64,000 nucleotides of DNA from CAKRPJ01 sp934376955 (GTDB lineage Bacteria > Bacillota > Clostridia > Lachnospirales > Lachnospiraceae), in the NCBI GenBank assembly GCA_934376955.1, contig CAKRPJ010000004.1, positions 1 through 64,000 on the forward strand. Direction: 5' to 3'. The notes below the pieces were generated by a model that was not told the DNA's origin, searched no databases, and saw only the letters and a list, made by a program, of their open reading frames with translations. The first letter of the stretch is position 1. The number at the start of each line of letters is the position of its first letter. This document shows positions 35,107 through 44,910 of this stretch, one piece after another. Made by a program: the position numbers and the translations under genes.

Positions 35107-36054
35107 ATGAAAAAAAATGTATGGATCGCAATGATGGCAGCAATGGCAACAGCAGCAATGGCAGGCTGCTCCGCAAATAGCAAGGATGCAACAACAGCCG
35201 CCGCAACAACAGCCGCGGCGGAATCCTCAAAAGAGGAAGCACAGACAACAGCCGCAGCAGCAGAGGAAACATCAAAGGAGGCAGCCTCCGAGCTGGATCC
35301 GGATTGCAAGCTTGCAAAGGTTTTAAAAAGTGGTAAACTTGTAGTAGGTACCTCACCTGACTTTGCTCCGATGGAATTTAAGGATGTCAGCTCCGGTAAG
35401 ACAGAATATGCCGGCTCTGATATGGAGCTTGCAAAATACATTGCCGAAAAGATGGGGCTGGAGCTGGAGATTAAGCCGATGGAGTTTTCAGCGATCCAGC
35501 AGGCAGTGGCTTCCGGAACGATCGATGCCGGAATTTCCGGATTTGCTTATACTGAGGAGCGTGCCGAGAACTACGGAACCTCTGCTCTTTACAACATAAA
35601 GACGGAAGATGAGGGTCATACCTGTCTGGTTTTGAAGGATAACGCAGACAAGTATAAGACAGCAGAAGACTTTTCCGGGAAAAAGGTTCTGGCACAGAAT
35701 GCATCCTTACAGCAGTCCCTTGTAAATGCACAGCTCCCGAAGGATGTTAACTTCCAGCCGGTTACTACCATTACAGACGGAGTAATGATGCTGATCTCCG
35801 GCAAGGCAGACGCTCTTGCAGTTTCTTGGGATAACGGCGAAATGTTAAAGAAGGCTTATCCGGAGATCGCAATGACTGAGTTTAAGTTTGAGTCCGAGCG
35901 TGAGGGCAATATCATTCTTATGAAAAAGGGTGAGGATGAGCTGATCTCAGCAGTCAATGAGGTGCTTGACGAGGTCAATGAATCAGGAATTTATGCACAG
36001 TGGACAGAGGAAGCGAAGGCACTGGCAGAAAAGCTTGGCCTCAGCAATAACTAG
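35107..36054 (+). CDS. polar amino acid ABC transporter, substrate-binding lipoprotein
   Basis: Predicted 315-residue lipoprotein. The signal peptide ends in the lipobox MAGC (Cys about 21). An Ala/Thr/Glu-rich linker (about 22-62) leads to a family 3 solute-binding domain (LVVGTSPDFAPMEFKD, IKPMEFSAIQQAVASGTIDAGISG). The ATG follows aggagg by 8 bases. It captures a polar amino acid for the permease and ATPase encoded next. The ArgR-like operator suggests arginine or a related basic amino acid, but that is inference. Confidence 0.9.
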   Translation: MKKNVWIAMMAAMATAAMAGCSANSKDATTAAATTAAAESSKEEAQTTAAAAEETSKEAASELDPDCKLAKVLKSGKLVVGTSPDFAPMEFKDVSSGKTEYAGSDMELAKYIAEKMGLELEIKPMEFSAIQQAVASGTIDAGISGFAYTEERAENYGTSALYNIKTEDEGHTCLVLKDNADKYKTAEDFSGKKVLAQNASLQQSLVNAQLPKDVNFQPVTTITDGVMMLISGKADALAVSWDNGEMLKKAYPEIAMTEFKFESEREGNIILMKKGEDELISAVNEVLDEVNESGIYAQWTEEAKALAEKLGLSNN

Positions 36055-36088
36055 AATCAGAAAAAATAAAAGAGTTCGATAAGACAAT

Positions 36089-36126
36089 GCACCGGTTCTT
36101 CCAAAGAAGTGCGGAAGGATCGGTGC
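36089..36126 (+). repeat. intercistronic hairpin
   Basis: GCACCGGTTCTTCC (36089-36102) and GGAAGGATCGGTGC (36113-36126) form a 14-bp imperfect stem without a T run, between the binding-protein and permease genes. It probably stabilises the upstream mRNA, giving excess binding protein. Confidence 0.65.
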
Positions 36127-36166
36127 CTGTATGGTCGGACTTGAGGAGAGAAAGGAGTATTACTCT

Positions 36167-36856
36167 ATGGAGTTTTTTAGTGTAATGGGTAAGGTCTGGT
36201 CCCAGTATTGGACTCTGTTCCTTCATGGCTTGGGTATGACCCTCTATATGGGCGCCCTCACCGTATTGATAAGCAGCATATCCGGTTCACTGATGGCGCT
36301 GCTTCGCCGCAGCAACTGGGGAATCGGAGAATTTAAGCCCTTCCGCTGGATCGCAGCAGTATATGTTGAGGTGATCCGTGGAACACCGATCCTTTTACAG
36401 CTGTATTTCTTCTATTTTATGCTTCCCCAGTGGCTTCCGTTTTTAAATCTGAGTGAATTTACCTGTGTCATGATCGCATGCTGTGTAAACTCCACCGCTT
36501 ATGTATGTGAGATCGTCCGGGCAGGCATTCAGGCTGTGGACGTCGGACAGACCGAAGCAGCCCGTTCCCTTGGCTTAAACAGCAGACAGGCCATGATCCA
36601 CATCGTTATCCCCCAGGCAGTAAAAAATATCCTGCCGGCCCTCTGTAACGAGTTTATCGCCATTGTCAAAGAGACCTCTCTGGCTTCCACATTCTTTATC
36701 GGAGAGCTTATGACCCAGTTTAAAACGATCAACGGAATTACCTTCCGTGTTCTGGAACCACTTACTATCGTAGGTATTATCTATTTCCTTGTGACATTTG
36801 TACTGTCCAAGCTGATCGCCGTACTTGAAAGGAGGATGAATGCAAGTGAGCGCTAA
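36167..36856 (+). CDS. amino acid ABC transporter permease
   Basis: Predicted 229-residue permease of the HisM/GlnP family with five helices. The conserved permease loop EAARSLGLNSRQAMIHIVIPQAV near 135-157 (quoted in part) contacts the ATPase. 'VIRGTPILLQLYFFYFMLP' near 77 is the typical early family motif. ATG 36167 has aaaggag 9 bases upstream; earlier in-frame ATG 36131 lies in the hairpin region and is less likely. It overlaps the ATPase gene by 17 bases. Forms the membrane channel. Confidence 0.92.
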   Translation: MEFFSVMGKVWSQYWTLFLHGLGMTLYMGALTVLISSISGSLMALLRRSNWGIGEFKPFRWIAAVYVEVIRGTPILLQLYFFYFMLPQWLPFLNLSEFTCVMIACCVNSTAYVCEIVRAGIQAVDVGQTEAARSLGLNSRQAMIHIVIPQAVKNILPALCNEFIAIVKETSLASTFFIGELMTQFKTINGITFRVLEPLTIVGIIYFLVTFVLSKLIAVLERRMNASER

Positions 36857-37592
36857 TCAGAATGAGATCATCCGCGTTGAGGATCTGCATAAATCCTTTG
36901 GAAACCTTGCCGTTTTAAAAGGTGTAACAGAGCATATTTCCCGTGGCGAGGTCGTATCCATAATCGGGCCGTCCGGAGGCGGAAAGAGTACCTTCCTCCG
37001 CTGCTTAAATCTTCTTGAAACACCGAGCTCCGGCCATATTTATTTTGAGAATGTAGATATTACAGATAAAAATGTCGACATCAATCTTCATCGGCAGAAA
37101 ATGGGTATGGTATTCCAGCATTTTAATGTATTTAACAATCTGACAGTCGGAAAGAACATTACCCTTGCTCCCACACTTCTCGGCAAGAAAACGCAGGCGG
37201 AGGCAAATGAGATGGCAAAGGAGCTCCTGAACAGAGTCGGACTTCTCGATAAGATCGATCAGTATCCGAAAAAGCTGTCAGGCGGACAGAAGCAGCGTCT
37301 TGCCATTGTCCGTGCCCTTGCAATGGAGCCGGATGTAATGCTATTTGACGAGCCAACCTCAGCGCTGGATCCGGAAATGGTAGGAGAGGTGCTTCAGGTT
37401 ATCAAGGAGCTGGTAAAGACAGGCATGACGACAGTTATCGTAACGCATGAAATGGGCTTTGCAAAAGAGGTATCTGACCGCGTATTCTTTATGGACGGCG
37501 GTATCATTGCAGAAAAGGGAAGCCCGGATCAGGTATTCAACCATCCTGAAAACCCGCGTACAAAGGAGTTTCTCAGCAAGGTATTGTATTAA
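36840..37592 (+). CDS. amino acid ABC transporter ATP-binding protein
   Basis: Predicted 250-residue ATPase of the GlnQ/HisP type. Walker A GPSGGGKST near 43-51, Q-loop MVFQHFNVF near 93, signature LSGGQKQRLAIVRAL near 150, Walker B VMLFDEPTSALDPE near 174 and H-loop VTHEM near 208: all intact. ATG 36840 overlaps the permease gene and has aaggagg upstream. Energises the transporter encoded by the two previous genes. Confidence 0.94.
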   Translation: MQVSANQNEIIRVEDLHKSFGNLAVLKGVTEHISRGEVVSIIGPSGGGKSTFLRCLNLLETPSSGHIYFENVDITDKNVDINLHRQKMGMVFQHFNVFNNLTVGKNITLAPTLLGKKTQAEANEMAKELLNRVGLLDKIDQYPKKLSGGQKQRLAIVRALAMEPDVMLFDEPTSALDPEMVGEVLQVIKELVKTGMTTVIVTHEMGFAKEVSDRVFFMDGGIIAEKGSPDQVFNHPENPRTKEFLSKVLY

Positions 37593-37619
37593 AAATAGAT
37601 ATCAAACAGGAGGAAGATC

Positions 37620-39083
37620 ATGACAGAGTCTAAGAAACAGGTTGTAAACTATATTGATGAAAAGGCTGATATTATCATCGACACATCAGACAAGATCTGG
37701 GATTACGCAGAGCTTTCCTTACGGGAATTTAAATCCGGTGACCTGTATGCAAAGGTGTTAAAGGAGGAAGGCTTTCAGGTAGAGCATCCGTTTTGCAATA
37801 TTGAGACGGCATTCCGGGCTTCCTACGGCTCAGGAAAGCCGGTGATCGGAATCCTCGCTGAATATGATGCCCTGACCGGACTTTCGCAAGTTCCGGGTGC
37901 TGTGGAGCGAAAAGAGCTGATCGCAAACGGAAACGGACACGGCTGCGGACATAACCTTCTTGGCGCCGGATCCATGGCAGCAGCCTTTGCCATCAAGCAT
38001 TATCTGGAAGAAAAAGGGGAAGGAAGCGGAAAGGTAATCCTTTACGGCTGTCCCGGAGAAGAAGGAGCGGCTACAAAAGCCTTTATGGCAAGGGATGGCA
38101 TATTTAAAGAGTGTGACGCTGCACTTACCTGGCATCCGTCCAATGTAAATCAGGTGACATCAGGAACCTGCAATACATGTATCCAGACAGAATACAAATT
38201 TACCGGTGTTGCTTCTCATGCAGCAGGAGCTCCGGATAAGGGACGTTCTGCACTGGATGCGGTGGAGCTTATGAACATCGGCGTCCAGTTCCTTAGAGAA
38301 CACATGCCGGACAGCTCCAGGATCCATTATTCTATCACAGATGCAGGCGGAGACTCTCCGAATGTCGTACAGCCGAGAGCACAGGTCCTTTATATGGTAC
38401 GCTCGGTATGGGCAAAGGATGCAATGGAGCTTCAGGAAAGAGTCGATCGGATCGCCCTTGCCGCATCTATGATGACAGATACGAAAATGGAGAAGAAATT
38501 TATCGACGGATGCTCGAATACCGTCCCGAACAAAACACTGGAAACATTGTTATGGGATAACTTTAACGGAATGGAGCTTCCGGTCTATACCGATGATGAG
38601 AAGGCTTACGCCAAGGCAATCTTTGATTCGGTTGAAATGAAGTCAAATGAGCTTCCGGGGGCTGAAACCTACGAGAGCGATGAGCTGTATGAATTTGTAG
38701 ATAAGGCATCGGAGCATGGAACGACTCCGATGAATAATTTCCTGATCCCCTACTGGTATTCGGAAAAGCCCCGGATGGGTTCCACGGACGTGGGAGATGT
38801 AAGCTGGCTGGTACCTACAGCCCAGATCAATACTGCAACATATCCGGCTCAGGCACCGGGCCATTCCTGGCAGAATGTTTCCTGCGGCCGTACCTCGATC
38901 GCCCATAAGGCTATGCTTCTTGCAGGAAAGGTCCTGGCGGCAACAGCGATCGATCTGATGGAGAAGCCGGAGTTACTTCAGGCTGCCAAGGACGAATACG
39001 AAAAGAAAATGAAACGATATGGCGGATATTTCTGCCCGGTTCCGGAAGGTGCAGTTCCGGTGGTTCCGGGAGAAAAAATGTAA
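37620..39083 (+). CDS. M20 family amidohydrolase, AbgB-like
   Basis: Predicted 487-residue cytoplasmic metallo-amidohydrolase, similar to subunit B of p-aminobenzoyl-glutamate hydrolase. Metal-binding motifs include GILAEYDALTG near 78, GHGCGHNLLGAGS near 105 and the Glu pair in GCPGEEGAAT near 141; the dimerisation domain lies about 195-320. A late region DVGDVSWLVPTAQ near 394 is typical of AbgB. It follows the ABC transporter by 27 bp with aggagga, so it probably hydrolyses an imported amino-acyl conjugate. True substrate unknown. Confidence 0.85.
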   Translation: MTESKKQVVNYIDEKADIIIDTSDKIWDYAELSLREFKSGDLYAKVLKEEGFQVEHPFCNIETAFRASYGSGKPVIGILAEYDALTGLSQVPGAVERKELIANGNGHGCGHNLLGAGSMAAAFAIKHYLEEKGEGSGKVILYGCPGEEGAATKAFMARDGIFKECDAALTWHPSNVNQVTSGTCNTCIQTEYKFTGVASHAAGAPDKGRSALDAVELMNIGVQFLREHMPDSSRIHYSITDAGGDSPNVVQPRAQVLYMVRSVWAKDAMELQERVDRIALAASMMTDTKMEKKFIDGCSNTVPNKTLETLLWDNFNGMELPVYTDDEKAYAKAIFDSVEMKSNELPGAETYESDELYEFVDKASEHGTTPMNNFLIPYWYSEKPRMGSTDVGDVSWLVPTAQINTATYPAQAPGHSWQNVSCGRTSIAHKAMLLAGKVLAATAIDLMEKPELLQAAKDEYEKKMKRYGGYFCPVPEGAVPVVPGEKM

Positions 39084-39231
39084 AATAGAATCAGAGCACA
39101 AAAGCATCCGTGATCCCAAGCGTTATCAGCAAAAGGAAGGATGCAGCAAAGAGACCCAGAAAGACTGCGTAGACGGCACGATCGAACCAGTCCATTCCGG
39201 GCCTTTTTTCTTTTATTGTAGATGAAAAAAA

Positions 39232-39261
39232 TGACAAAAAAAATCGGATCTAGTGTATAAT
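39232..39261 (+). promoter_or_regulatory. yesN promoter
   Basis: TGACAA (39232-39237), 18-bp spacer, TATAAT (39256-39261), preceded by AT-rich DNA. The rest of the 39084-39310 gap holds GCATCC/GGATGC pairing (about 39100-39140) and a T-rich stretch at 39202 but no gene. Confidence 0.5.
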
Positions 39262-39310
39262 GATAGAAAGGATGATCGTGTAAAAGTATTATAAAGAGGG
39301 GACATTGCTT

Positions 39311-40939
39311 ATGGAGTTCTATAGAATCCTGCTTGTGGATGATGAGGAGGAAGTCAGAAAGAGCATTATCAGAAAGATCGATTGGAATTCAGTGGGATTT
39401 ACTGTAGTTGGAGATGCGGAAAACGGAGAGGATGCACTCGAAAAGGTCGAGCTTCTGGATCCGGATGTGGTGCTGACCGATATCCGGATGCCATATATGG
39501 ACGGCCTGACCCTTTCCGAAAAGATCAGGCAGAAGTATCCGCTTACAAAGATCGTGATCTTTTCCGGATATGATGATTTTGAATATGCAAAACGGGCGAT
39601 CAAATTGAACGTTACTGAATATATCCTGAAGCCGGTCAATGTGGAAGAACTGACTGCGATACTAAAAAAGATAAAAACAAATCTGGACGAGGAGATCGAG
39701 CAGAAAAGAAACGTGAATCTGCTGCGGGAAAACTATAGAAAGAGCCTGCCGATCTTAAGAGATCAGTTCTTAAAGGAGCTGATCAGCCGCCAAGTGGATC
39801 CTGCTGTTGTTAAGGACAGAATGCAGGAATACGAGATCCATCTGGACGGAGCAAAAAAATGGATCGCACTGGCAGTAGACATCGGAAAGGAAAAGGAGCA
39901 GGATCTGGAGGCGATCCCTCTGCATGGTGAGAAGGCACTGCTCCCGATCTCGGTGATGCAGATCATGGATGAATATCTGACGCCATCCTACCGCCATATC
40001 CTGTTTAATATTTCCGGTGCCGGAGAGGCCGGACTTGCCGGTATCGTTGCAATCGATGAAACGAATACCCAGACGGATCTAATCAACATGCTGGGAGATA
40101 TCTGCAAAGAAATAAAAAAGATCCTGAAGGTTCCGGTAACCGTCGGCATCGGCCACAGCACACTGGCATTGGATAAGATGTATGAATCCTTCCAGTCGGC
40201 GGCTGACGCACTCGGTTATAAATCGATCGTAGGGGAAGGAAATACGATCTATATCAGCGACGTTGAGCCGGTAACGGGCGGAAAGCTTTTGTTTGAGGGG
40301 CAGGATGAATCGGAGCTCATCTCAGCGGTGAAGTTTGGCCCGGAATCTAAGATCCATGAGGCGGTATCAAAAATCATGGGGCGGATGAGTGAGGCGAAGG
40401 TCCATGCACGCCAGTATCAGGCATACATGTTTGGCGTGATGAATTGTATGATCCAGCTGGCCCAGCAGTATGATCTCGATATGAACAGGATATTTGAGGA
40501 TGCCACAGATCCCATTAACATACTGCCGCAGATATCCCAAAAGGAAAACTTTGATCAGTGGCTGCTTCCTGTGGCACTCCGTATCAGCCGTGCCCTGAAT
40601 GAGGAAAGAGATAATTCCGCCAGAAGGGCAATGGAGCGGGCGAAGCAATATATAAGCGATAATTATCAGGATCCGGATCTGTCAGTCGAACAGCTCTGCC
40701 GCTATCTTCATATGAGTCCTGCGTATTTTTCCACCGTATTTAAAAAGGCCACAGGGCAGACGTATGTGGCTTACCTGACGGAGGTTCGTTTAAATAAGGC
40801 GGTTGAGCTTTTAAATAAGACGGATGATAAAACGTATGTGATCGCTTCCAAGGTTGGATATCCGGAACAGAATTATTTCAGCTATGTATTTAAAAAACGT
40901 TTTGGAGTATCTCCGACAAAATTCAGAGGCAGTAAATAA
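39311..40939 (+). CDS. yesN: YesN-type response regulator, AraC output
   Basis: Predicted 542-residue regulator. Receiver domain 1-120 with phospho-acceptor Asp in VVLTDIRMPYMDG (about 55) and the Lys of ILKPV (about 105). A long middle region (about 130-420) is typical of YesN. Two AraC helix-turn-helix motifs occupy about 435-540 (LSVEQLCRYLHMSPAYFSTV and IASKVGYPEQNYFSYVFKKR). ATG 39311 follows gagggg by about 9 bases. It forms a two-component pair with the next gene and likely activates the mgl genes downstream. Confidence 0.9.
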   Translation: MEFYRILLVDDEEEVRKSIIRKIDWNSVGFTVVGDAENGEDALEKVELLDPDVVLTDIRMPYMDGLTLSEKIRQKYPLTKIVIFSGYDDFEYAKRAIKLNVTEYILKPVNVEELTAILKKIKTNLDEEIEQKRNVNLLRENYRKSLPILRDQFLKELISRQVDPAVVKDRMQEYEIHLDGAKKWIALAVDIGKEKEQDLEAIPLHGEKALLPISVMQIMDEYLTPSYRHILFNISGAGEAGLAGIVAIDETNTQTDLINMLGDICKEIKKILKVPVTVGIGHSTLALDKMYESFQSAADALGYKSIVGEGNTIYISDVEPVTGGKLLFEGQDESELISAVKFGPESKIHEAVSKIMGRMSEAKVHARQYQAYMFGVMNCMIQLAQQYDLDMNRIFEDATDPINILPQISQKENFDQWLLPVALRISRALNEERDNSARRAMERAKQYISDNYQDPDLSVEQLCRYLHMSPAYFSTVFKKATGQTYVAYLTEVRLNKAVELLNKTDDKTYVIASKVGYPEQNYFSYVFKKRFGVSPTKFRGSK

Positions 40940-40948
40940 GGGGGCTTC

Positions 40949-42751
40949 ATGATCTTTCAGAAATTAAGAAGGATGCTTGAGAATACCAGTATCCGATATA
41001 ATATTTTCATTTATTTCACCGTGACATCTCTGGCAGCCAGTATCCTGATCGGTATTTCCCTGTATACAAGAATGTCCGGACAGATGTTTACATCGATCCA
41101 GGAGGAAAACCAGATCGTACTGCAGCAGGTGAGCCGCTCTATGGATGTGTATCTGCGGGGAGTGATCAAGCTTTCAGATTCACTTTATTACAATGTGATC
41201 AAAAATGCAGACATATCAAGAGAATCTGTAAAAAAAGAGATGACGATCCTCTATGAGAACAACAGGGATAACGTAGAAAAGATCGCTTTATTTTCCAGAC
41301 GCGGAAAAATGGTACAGGCAGTGCCGGCTGCGATCCTGAAGGAGGATATTTCTGTCTGTGACGAAGCATGGTTTGTGAGCGCACTGGAAAAGACAGAGAA
41401 CATCCATTTCTCAAGACCGCATGTCCAGTATATTTTTGAAAACAGCGAAAACCGTTATAACTGGGTAATTTCCGCAGCAAGGGCAGTAGAGATCACAAAG
41501 GGGACCTTTACCGATCAGGGTGTCCTTTTGATCGATATGCGCTATGACAGCTTAGAGCAGCTGTTTGACGGTATCACTCTCGGAAACGGAGGGTATCTTT
41601 ACCTGATCGGAAACGACGGAGAGATCCTCTATCATCCGGATGAGCAGCTTATCTACTCCGGACAGGCAGAGGAAAATAATCAGGTGGCTGCCAAATACCG
41701 GGACGGCAACCATGAAGAAAAATTCGGCGGAAAGAAACGTCTGGTGACCGTAAAGACCATCGGCTACACCGGCTGGAAATTAGTAGGAGTGACTCCGCTA
41801 AGCGGTATGACCTTGAATAAGATCAAGACGCTCCTTCTGGTGGTATTTATCATCGATCTGGTCATGTTCCTCCTTGCCATGATAAACTCCTTTATTTCAT
41901 CAAAGATAACGGATCCGATCAAGGAGCTGGAAAAATCAGTCAACGAGATCGAAGCAGGAAACCTGAATACAAGGGTGTATTCCGGCGGCTCCTATGAGAT
42001 CCGGCATCTCGGAACCTCCATACAGAGCATGGCAGACCGGATCCGCAAGCTGATGGCGGACATCGTTGCGGAGCATGAATCAAAACGTAAGACAGAGTTT
42101 GATGTGCTGCAGTCCCAGATCAATCCCCACTTTCTATACAATACACTGGATATTATTGTGTGGATGATCGAAAATGAGCAGAAAGCGGATGCAGTCAGGG
42201 TTGTAACTGCGCTGGCGAGATTCTTCAGGATCAGCCTCAGCAAGGGGAAAAGCATAATCCCGGTCAAAGATGAGCTGGAGCATGTACGAAATTACCTGAT
42301 GATTCAGCAGATGCGTTTTAAAAACCGTTTTACCTTTACGATCGAAGCGGAGGATCAGGTAATGGATTTAGCCTGCTTAAAGCTGATGCTGCAGCCTCTT
42401 GTTGAAAACTCGATCTACCATGGGATGGAATTTATGGACGGAGACGGAGAGATCAAGATCACCGTCAAAAGAGATGGGGAGGATCTGTATATGAGCGTTG
42501 AGGATAATGGTCTTGGAATGTCAGAGGAACAGGTCGAGAAGATGTTAAAGGATACCGGCCATGTTCCGTCAAAGCGTGGCTCCGGTATCGGGGTAAAAAA
42601 TGTGAACGAGCGGCTTTTGCTGTATTTCGGAAAAGAATACGGGCTGACCATCGAATCCGAGCCCGACGAAGGCACGAAGGTCACCGCCCATTTAAAAGCA
42701 GTCCGATATGAGGAGCTGGAAAGGAAGGGAGAGAAGGCAGATGTCAAATAA
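40949..42751 (+). CDS. yesM: YesM-type sensor histidine kinase
   Basis: Predicted 600-residue membrane kinase. Transmembrane helix 1 is at about 17-40, an extracellular Cache-like domain spans 40-285, helix 2 is at about 290-312, followed by HAMP (to about 370). The His_kinase domain holds the phospho-accepting His in QSQINPHFLYNTLD (about 392). The HATPase has N box LQPLVENSIYHG near 478 and G boxes VEDNGLGMS and GSGIGVKNVNERL. Its stop overlaps the next gene's start by 11 bases. Pairs with YesN. Confidence 0.92.
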   Translation: MIFQKLRRMLENTSIRYNIFIYFTVTSLAASILIGISLYTRMSGQMFTSIQEENQIVLQQVSRSMDVYLRGVIKLSDSLYYNVIKNADISRESVKKEMTILYENNRDNVEKIALFSRRGKMVQAVPAAILKEDISVCDEAWFVSALEKTENIHFSRPHVQYIFENSENRYNWVISAARAVEITKGTFTDQGVLLIDMRYDSLEQLFDGITLGNGGYLYLIGNDGEILYHPDEQLIYSGQAEENNQVAAKYRDGNHEEKFGGKKRLVTVKTIGYTGWKLVGVTPLSGMTLNKIKTLLLVVFIIDLVMFLLAMINSFISSKITDPIKELEKSVNEIEAGNLNTRVYSGGSYEIRHLGTSIQSMADRIRKLMADIVAEHESKRKTEFDVLQSQINPHFLYNTLDIIVWMIENEQKADAVRVVTALARFFRISLSKGKSIIPVKDELEHVRNYLMIQQMRFKNRFTFTIEAEDQVMDLACLKLMLQPLVENSIYHGMEFMDGDGEIKITVKRDGEDLYMSVEDNGLGMSEEQVEKMLKDTGHVPSKRGSGIGVKNVNERLLLYFGKEYGLTIESEPDEGTKVTAHLKAVRYEELERKGEKADVK

Positions 42752-43712
42752 GGAACGCTTCCTTTGGGGGAGCAGCGCGGCAATATTGGTCTTTCTGTAT
42801 CTTCTTTCCTCAACAGATCTGATCATAAAGGAAAAAAAGAAGGAGATCTATCCGATCTCTGTGATTATCGAAGATACAAATGATGAATATTATGCAAATT
42901 TCAGAAAGGGAATGGATAAGGCAGCAGAAAAGCTTCAGGCGGATGTGAGCTTTATCACGCTGTATCAGGAGAACAGTGAGGAGGAACAGATGGAGCTTCT
43001 TTTAAGGGAAGTTAAGGATGGAGCCAGAGCCGTGATCCTTTCTCCGGTCAACGAAACAGGGGTCGTGATGCGTCTGGATGAAGCAAAGCCGAATTGCCCT
43101 GTGATCCTTTTAGGATCTTCCCTGATCGATTCCTCTGTGGCGGCATCCATATCCATAGACGGATATGAAACGGGACGCTTGCTGGGAGAAGAAGTCGCAA
43201 AACGCGAAGAAGCTGCGGTGCCTGTATGGCTGCTTTCAGAGGGTCTTTCTTATACCGGAAATATAGATGTGTACGATGGGATCCGTTCCGTATTGGATGA
43301 AAGGGGCTATTCCTGCCGTCTGATCGAAAATAAATCGGAAGATACCTATCGGACAGCCATCGAGGAAATGGTCTATCCGGGCTCAAAAGAGGCGGTTATC
43401 ATTGCCCTGGATGTGGAGTCTCTGGACATTGCCTCCTCGATACTGGAGGGAAGCACGGTCTATGCAGGGTGTGTGAAGGGGCTTTACGGAGTCGGGAGTA
43501 CGACGGCGATCCTGCAGCGTCTGGAAAAAGGGATCGTGAAGGGACTTATGGCGGAGAACCGATATAATGAAGGCTATCTGAGTATTCGCAGTGCCGTTGA
43601 GGCAATACAGGGCGGTTGGACAAAAAGCCATATCCCAGTAGAATCCTTCTATATCGAAGGAAAGGATCTTAGGGATCCCACATACGAAAAGCTTTTGTAT
43701 CCGATCGAATAG
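42741..43712 (+). CDS. membrane-anchored sugar-binding protein 1
   Basis: Predicted 323-residue periplasmic-binding-protein fold (peripla_BP_4 type) with an uncleaved N-terminal anchor (about 7-27, FLWGSSAAILVFLYLLSS) and no lipobox Cys. The binding domain opens with IYPISVIIEDTNDEYYANFR. It is divergent from MglB and lacks the MglB calcium loop. ATG 42741 lies inside the kinase stop region with gagaagg upstream, so translation is coupled to the sensor. Its place directly after yesM suggests an accessory ligand sensor for the kinase, not a transport component. Confidence 0.78.
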   Translation: MSNKERFLWGSSAAILVFLYLLSSTDLIIKEKKKEIYPISVIIEDTNDEYYANFRKGMDKAAEKLQADVSFITLYQENSEEEQMELLLREVKDGARAVILSPVNETGVVMRLDEAKPNCPVILLGSSLIDSSVAASISIDGYETGRLLGEEVAKREEAAVPVWLLSEGLSYTGNIDVYDGIRSVLDERGYSCRLIENKSEDTYRTAIEEMVYPGSKEAVIIALDVESLDIASSILEGSTVYAGCVKGLYGVGSTTAILQRLEKGIVKGLMAENRYNEGYLSIRSAVEAIQGGWTKSHIPVESFYIEGKDLRDPTYEKLLYPIE

Positions 43713-43730
43713 AGAAAAGGGAGGAAATAG

Positions 43731-44738
43731 ATGAAGATGAAATGGAAGGCCGGACTGATCGTGATTTTGCCGGTGATCGTCCTGATCGCCATTCTGATAC
43801 ATGGTGCAGTCCGCAGACCGGAAACGGCAAAAAAGACCTCAATGCGGATCGGCATTCTTCTTTATCGGGGAGACGATACGTTTATCAGCACACTGCGGGC
43901 ATCTCTGGAGGAGTGTGCAAAGGAATATGAAAAAGAAAACGGGATCAAGGTGACGCTTGATATTTTGGATGCGAAGGGGAACCAGAATACCCAGAACAGC
44001 CAGGCTGAGCGGCTGATCTCTCTCGGATGTGATGTGCTCTGTGTCAATATCGTAGACCGTTCTGTGGCTTCGATCATCATCGATAAGGCGGAAGGCGCCG
44101 ATATCCCCCTGGTATTCTTTAACCGGGAGCCGGTGGAGGAGGATCTGAACCGGTGGGAAAAAATATATTATGTGGGGGCGGATGCAAAAAAATCGGCTGT
44201 CCTTCAGGGGAAGATCCTGGTAGATGCCTATAACAAGAACCCGGAGAGCCTTGACCGAAACGGAGACGGTCTTGTCAGCTATGTGATGCTGGAGGGCGAG
44301 AGCAGCCATCAGGATTCCCTGATCCGCACGGAATGGTCTGTCCAGACGTTAAAGGACGGAGGCGTTCCGCTTAAGAAGCTGACGGGAGGGATCGCCAACT
44401 GGGAGAGAAGCCAGGCAGCCGCACTTATGGATCAGTGGCTGAAGGGATATTCGGGAGAGATCGAGCTTGTGCTCTGCAACAACGATGATATGGCGCTTGG
44501 AGCCATCGACTCCATCGAAAGGAACGGAATCCTGCCGGGATCCATAAAGGTCGTCGGGATCGATGGGACACCTGCCGGAAAGGAAGCATTAAGAAACGGA
44601 AAGCTTTTCGGAACGGTGGAATGTATTCGGGAGGATTACGCAAGAGAGATTTTTGACCTCGCAGAGGGGCTGATCATGGGTACTTTGAATAATCATGAAA
44701 AGTATTCCTGGTGCCCTCAATCGGCACTTGTCAACTAA
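43731..44738 (+). CDS. membrane-anchored galactose-type binding protein 2
   Basis: Predicted 335-residue protein. Residues about 6-26 form a non-cleaved anchor (KAGLIVILPVIVLIAILIHG) without a lipobox. The binding domain has MglB hallmarks: IGILLYRGDDTFISTLR, the calcium-like loop DRNGDGLVSYVMLEGE near 181-196 and FFNREP near 126. It is closer to the true MglB lipoprotein than protein 1. Good gggagg site. It likely senses galactose/glucose-type sugars for YesM. A transport role cannot be excluded. Confidence 0.8.
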   Translation: MKMKWKAGLIVILPVIVLIAILIHGAVRRPETAKKTSMRIGILLYRGDDTFISTLRASLEECAKEYEKENGIKVTLDILDAKGNQNTQNSQAERLISLGCDVLCVNIVDRSVASIIIDKAEGADIPLVFFNREPVEEDLNRWEKIYYVGADAKKSAVLQGKILVDAYNKNPESLDRNGDGLVSYVMLEGESSHQDSLIRTEWSVQTLKDGGVPLKKLTGGIANWERSQAAALMDQWLKGYSGEIELVLCNNDDMALGAIDSIERNGILPGSIKVVGIDGTPAGKEALRNGKLFGTVECIREDYAREIFDLAEGLIMGTLNNHEKYSWCPQSALVN

Positions 44739-44839
44739 AATCAAAGATTTTTACAAAAAAATAAGGAAAAAAGCACAGAATCAAAGAATTTCAATAAACG
44801 AGAGAATAAAAAAGTATGGAATTTTGCACAAAGAGAGAA

Positions 44840-44845
44840 TATAAT
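44840..44845 (+). promoter_or_regulatory. -10 box before mglB
   Basis: TATAAT at 44840-44845, 65 bases before the mglB start, in an AT-rich 172-base gap without a terminator-like stem. The -35 is not clear. The gap suggests mglBAC has its own, probably YesN-activated, promoter. Confidence 0.5.
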
Positions 44846-44910
44846 TGCCTTGTCGTTAAAGAAAAACGCACAAACAACAAATATCTTTTTGAATGGGAGG
44901 ACTCAGAACA

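Noticed and set aside
39084..39230. Riboswitch or T-box before yesN
   Set aside because: Only GCATCC/GGATGC pairing and a T-rich tract; no conserved motif blocks.
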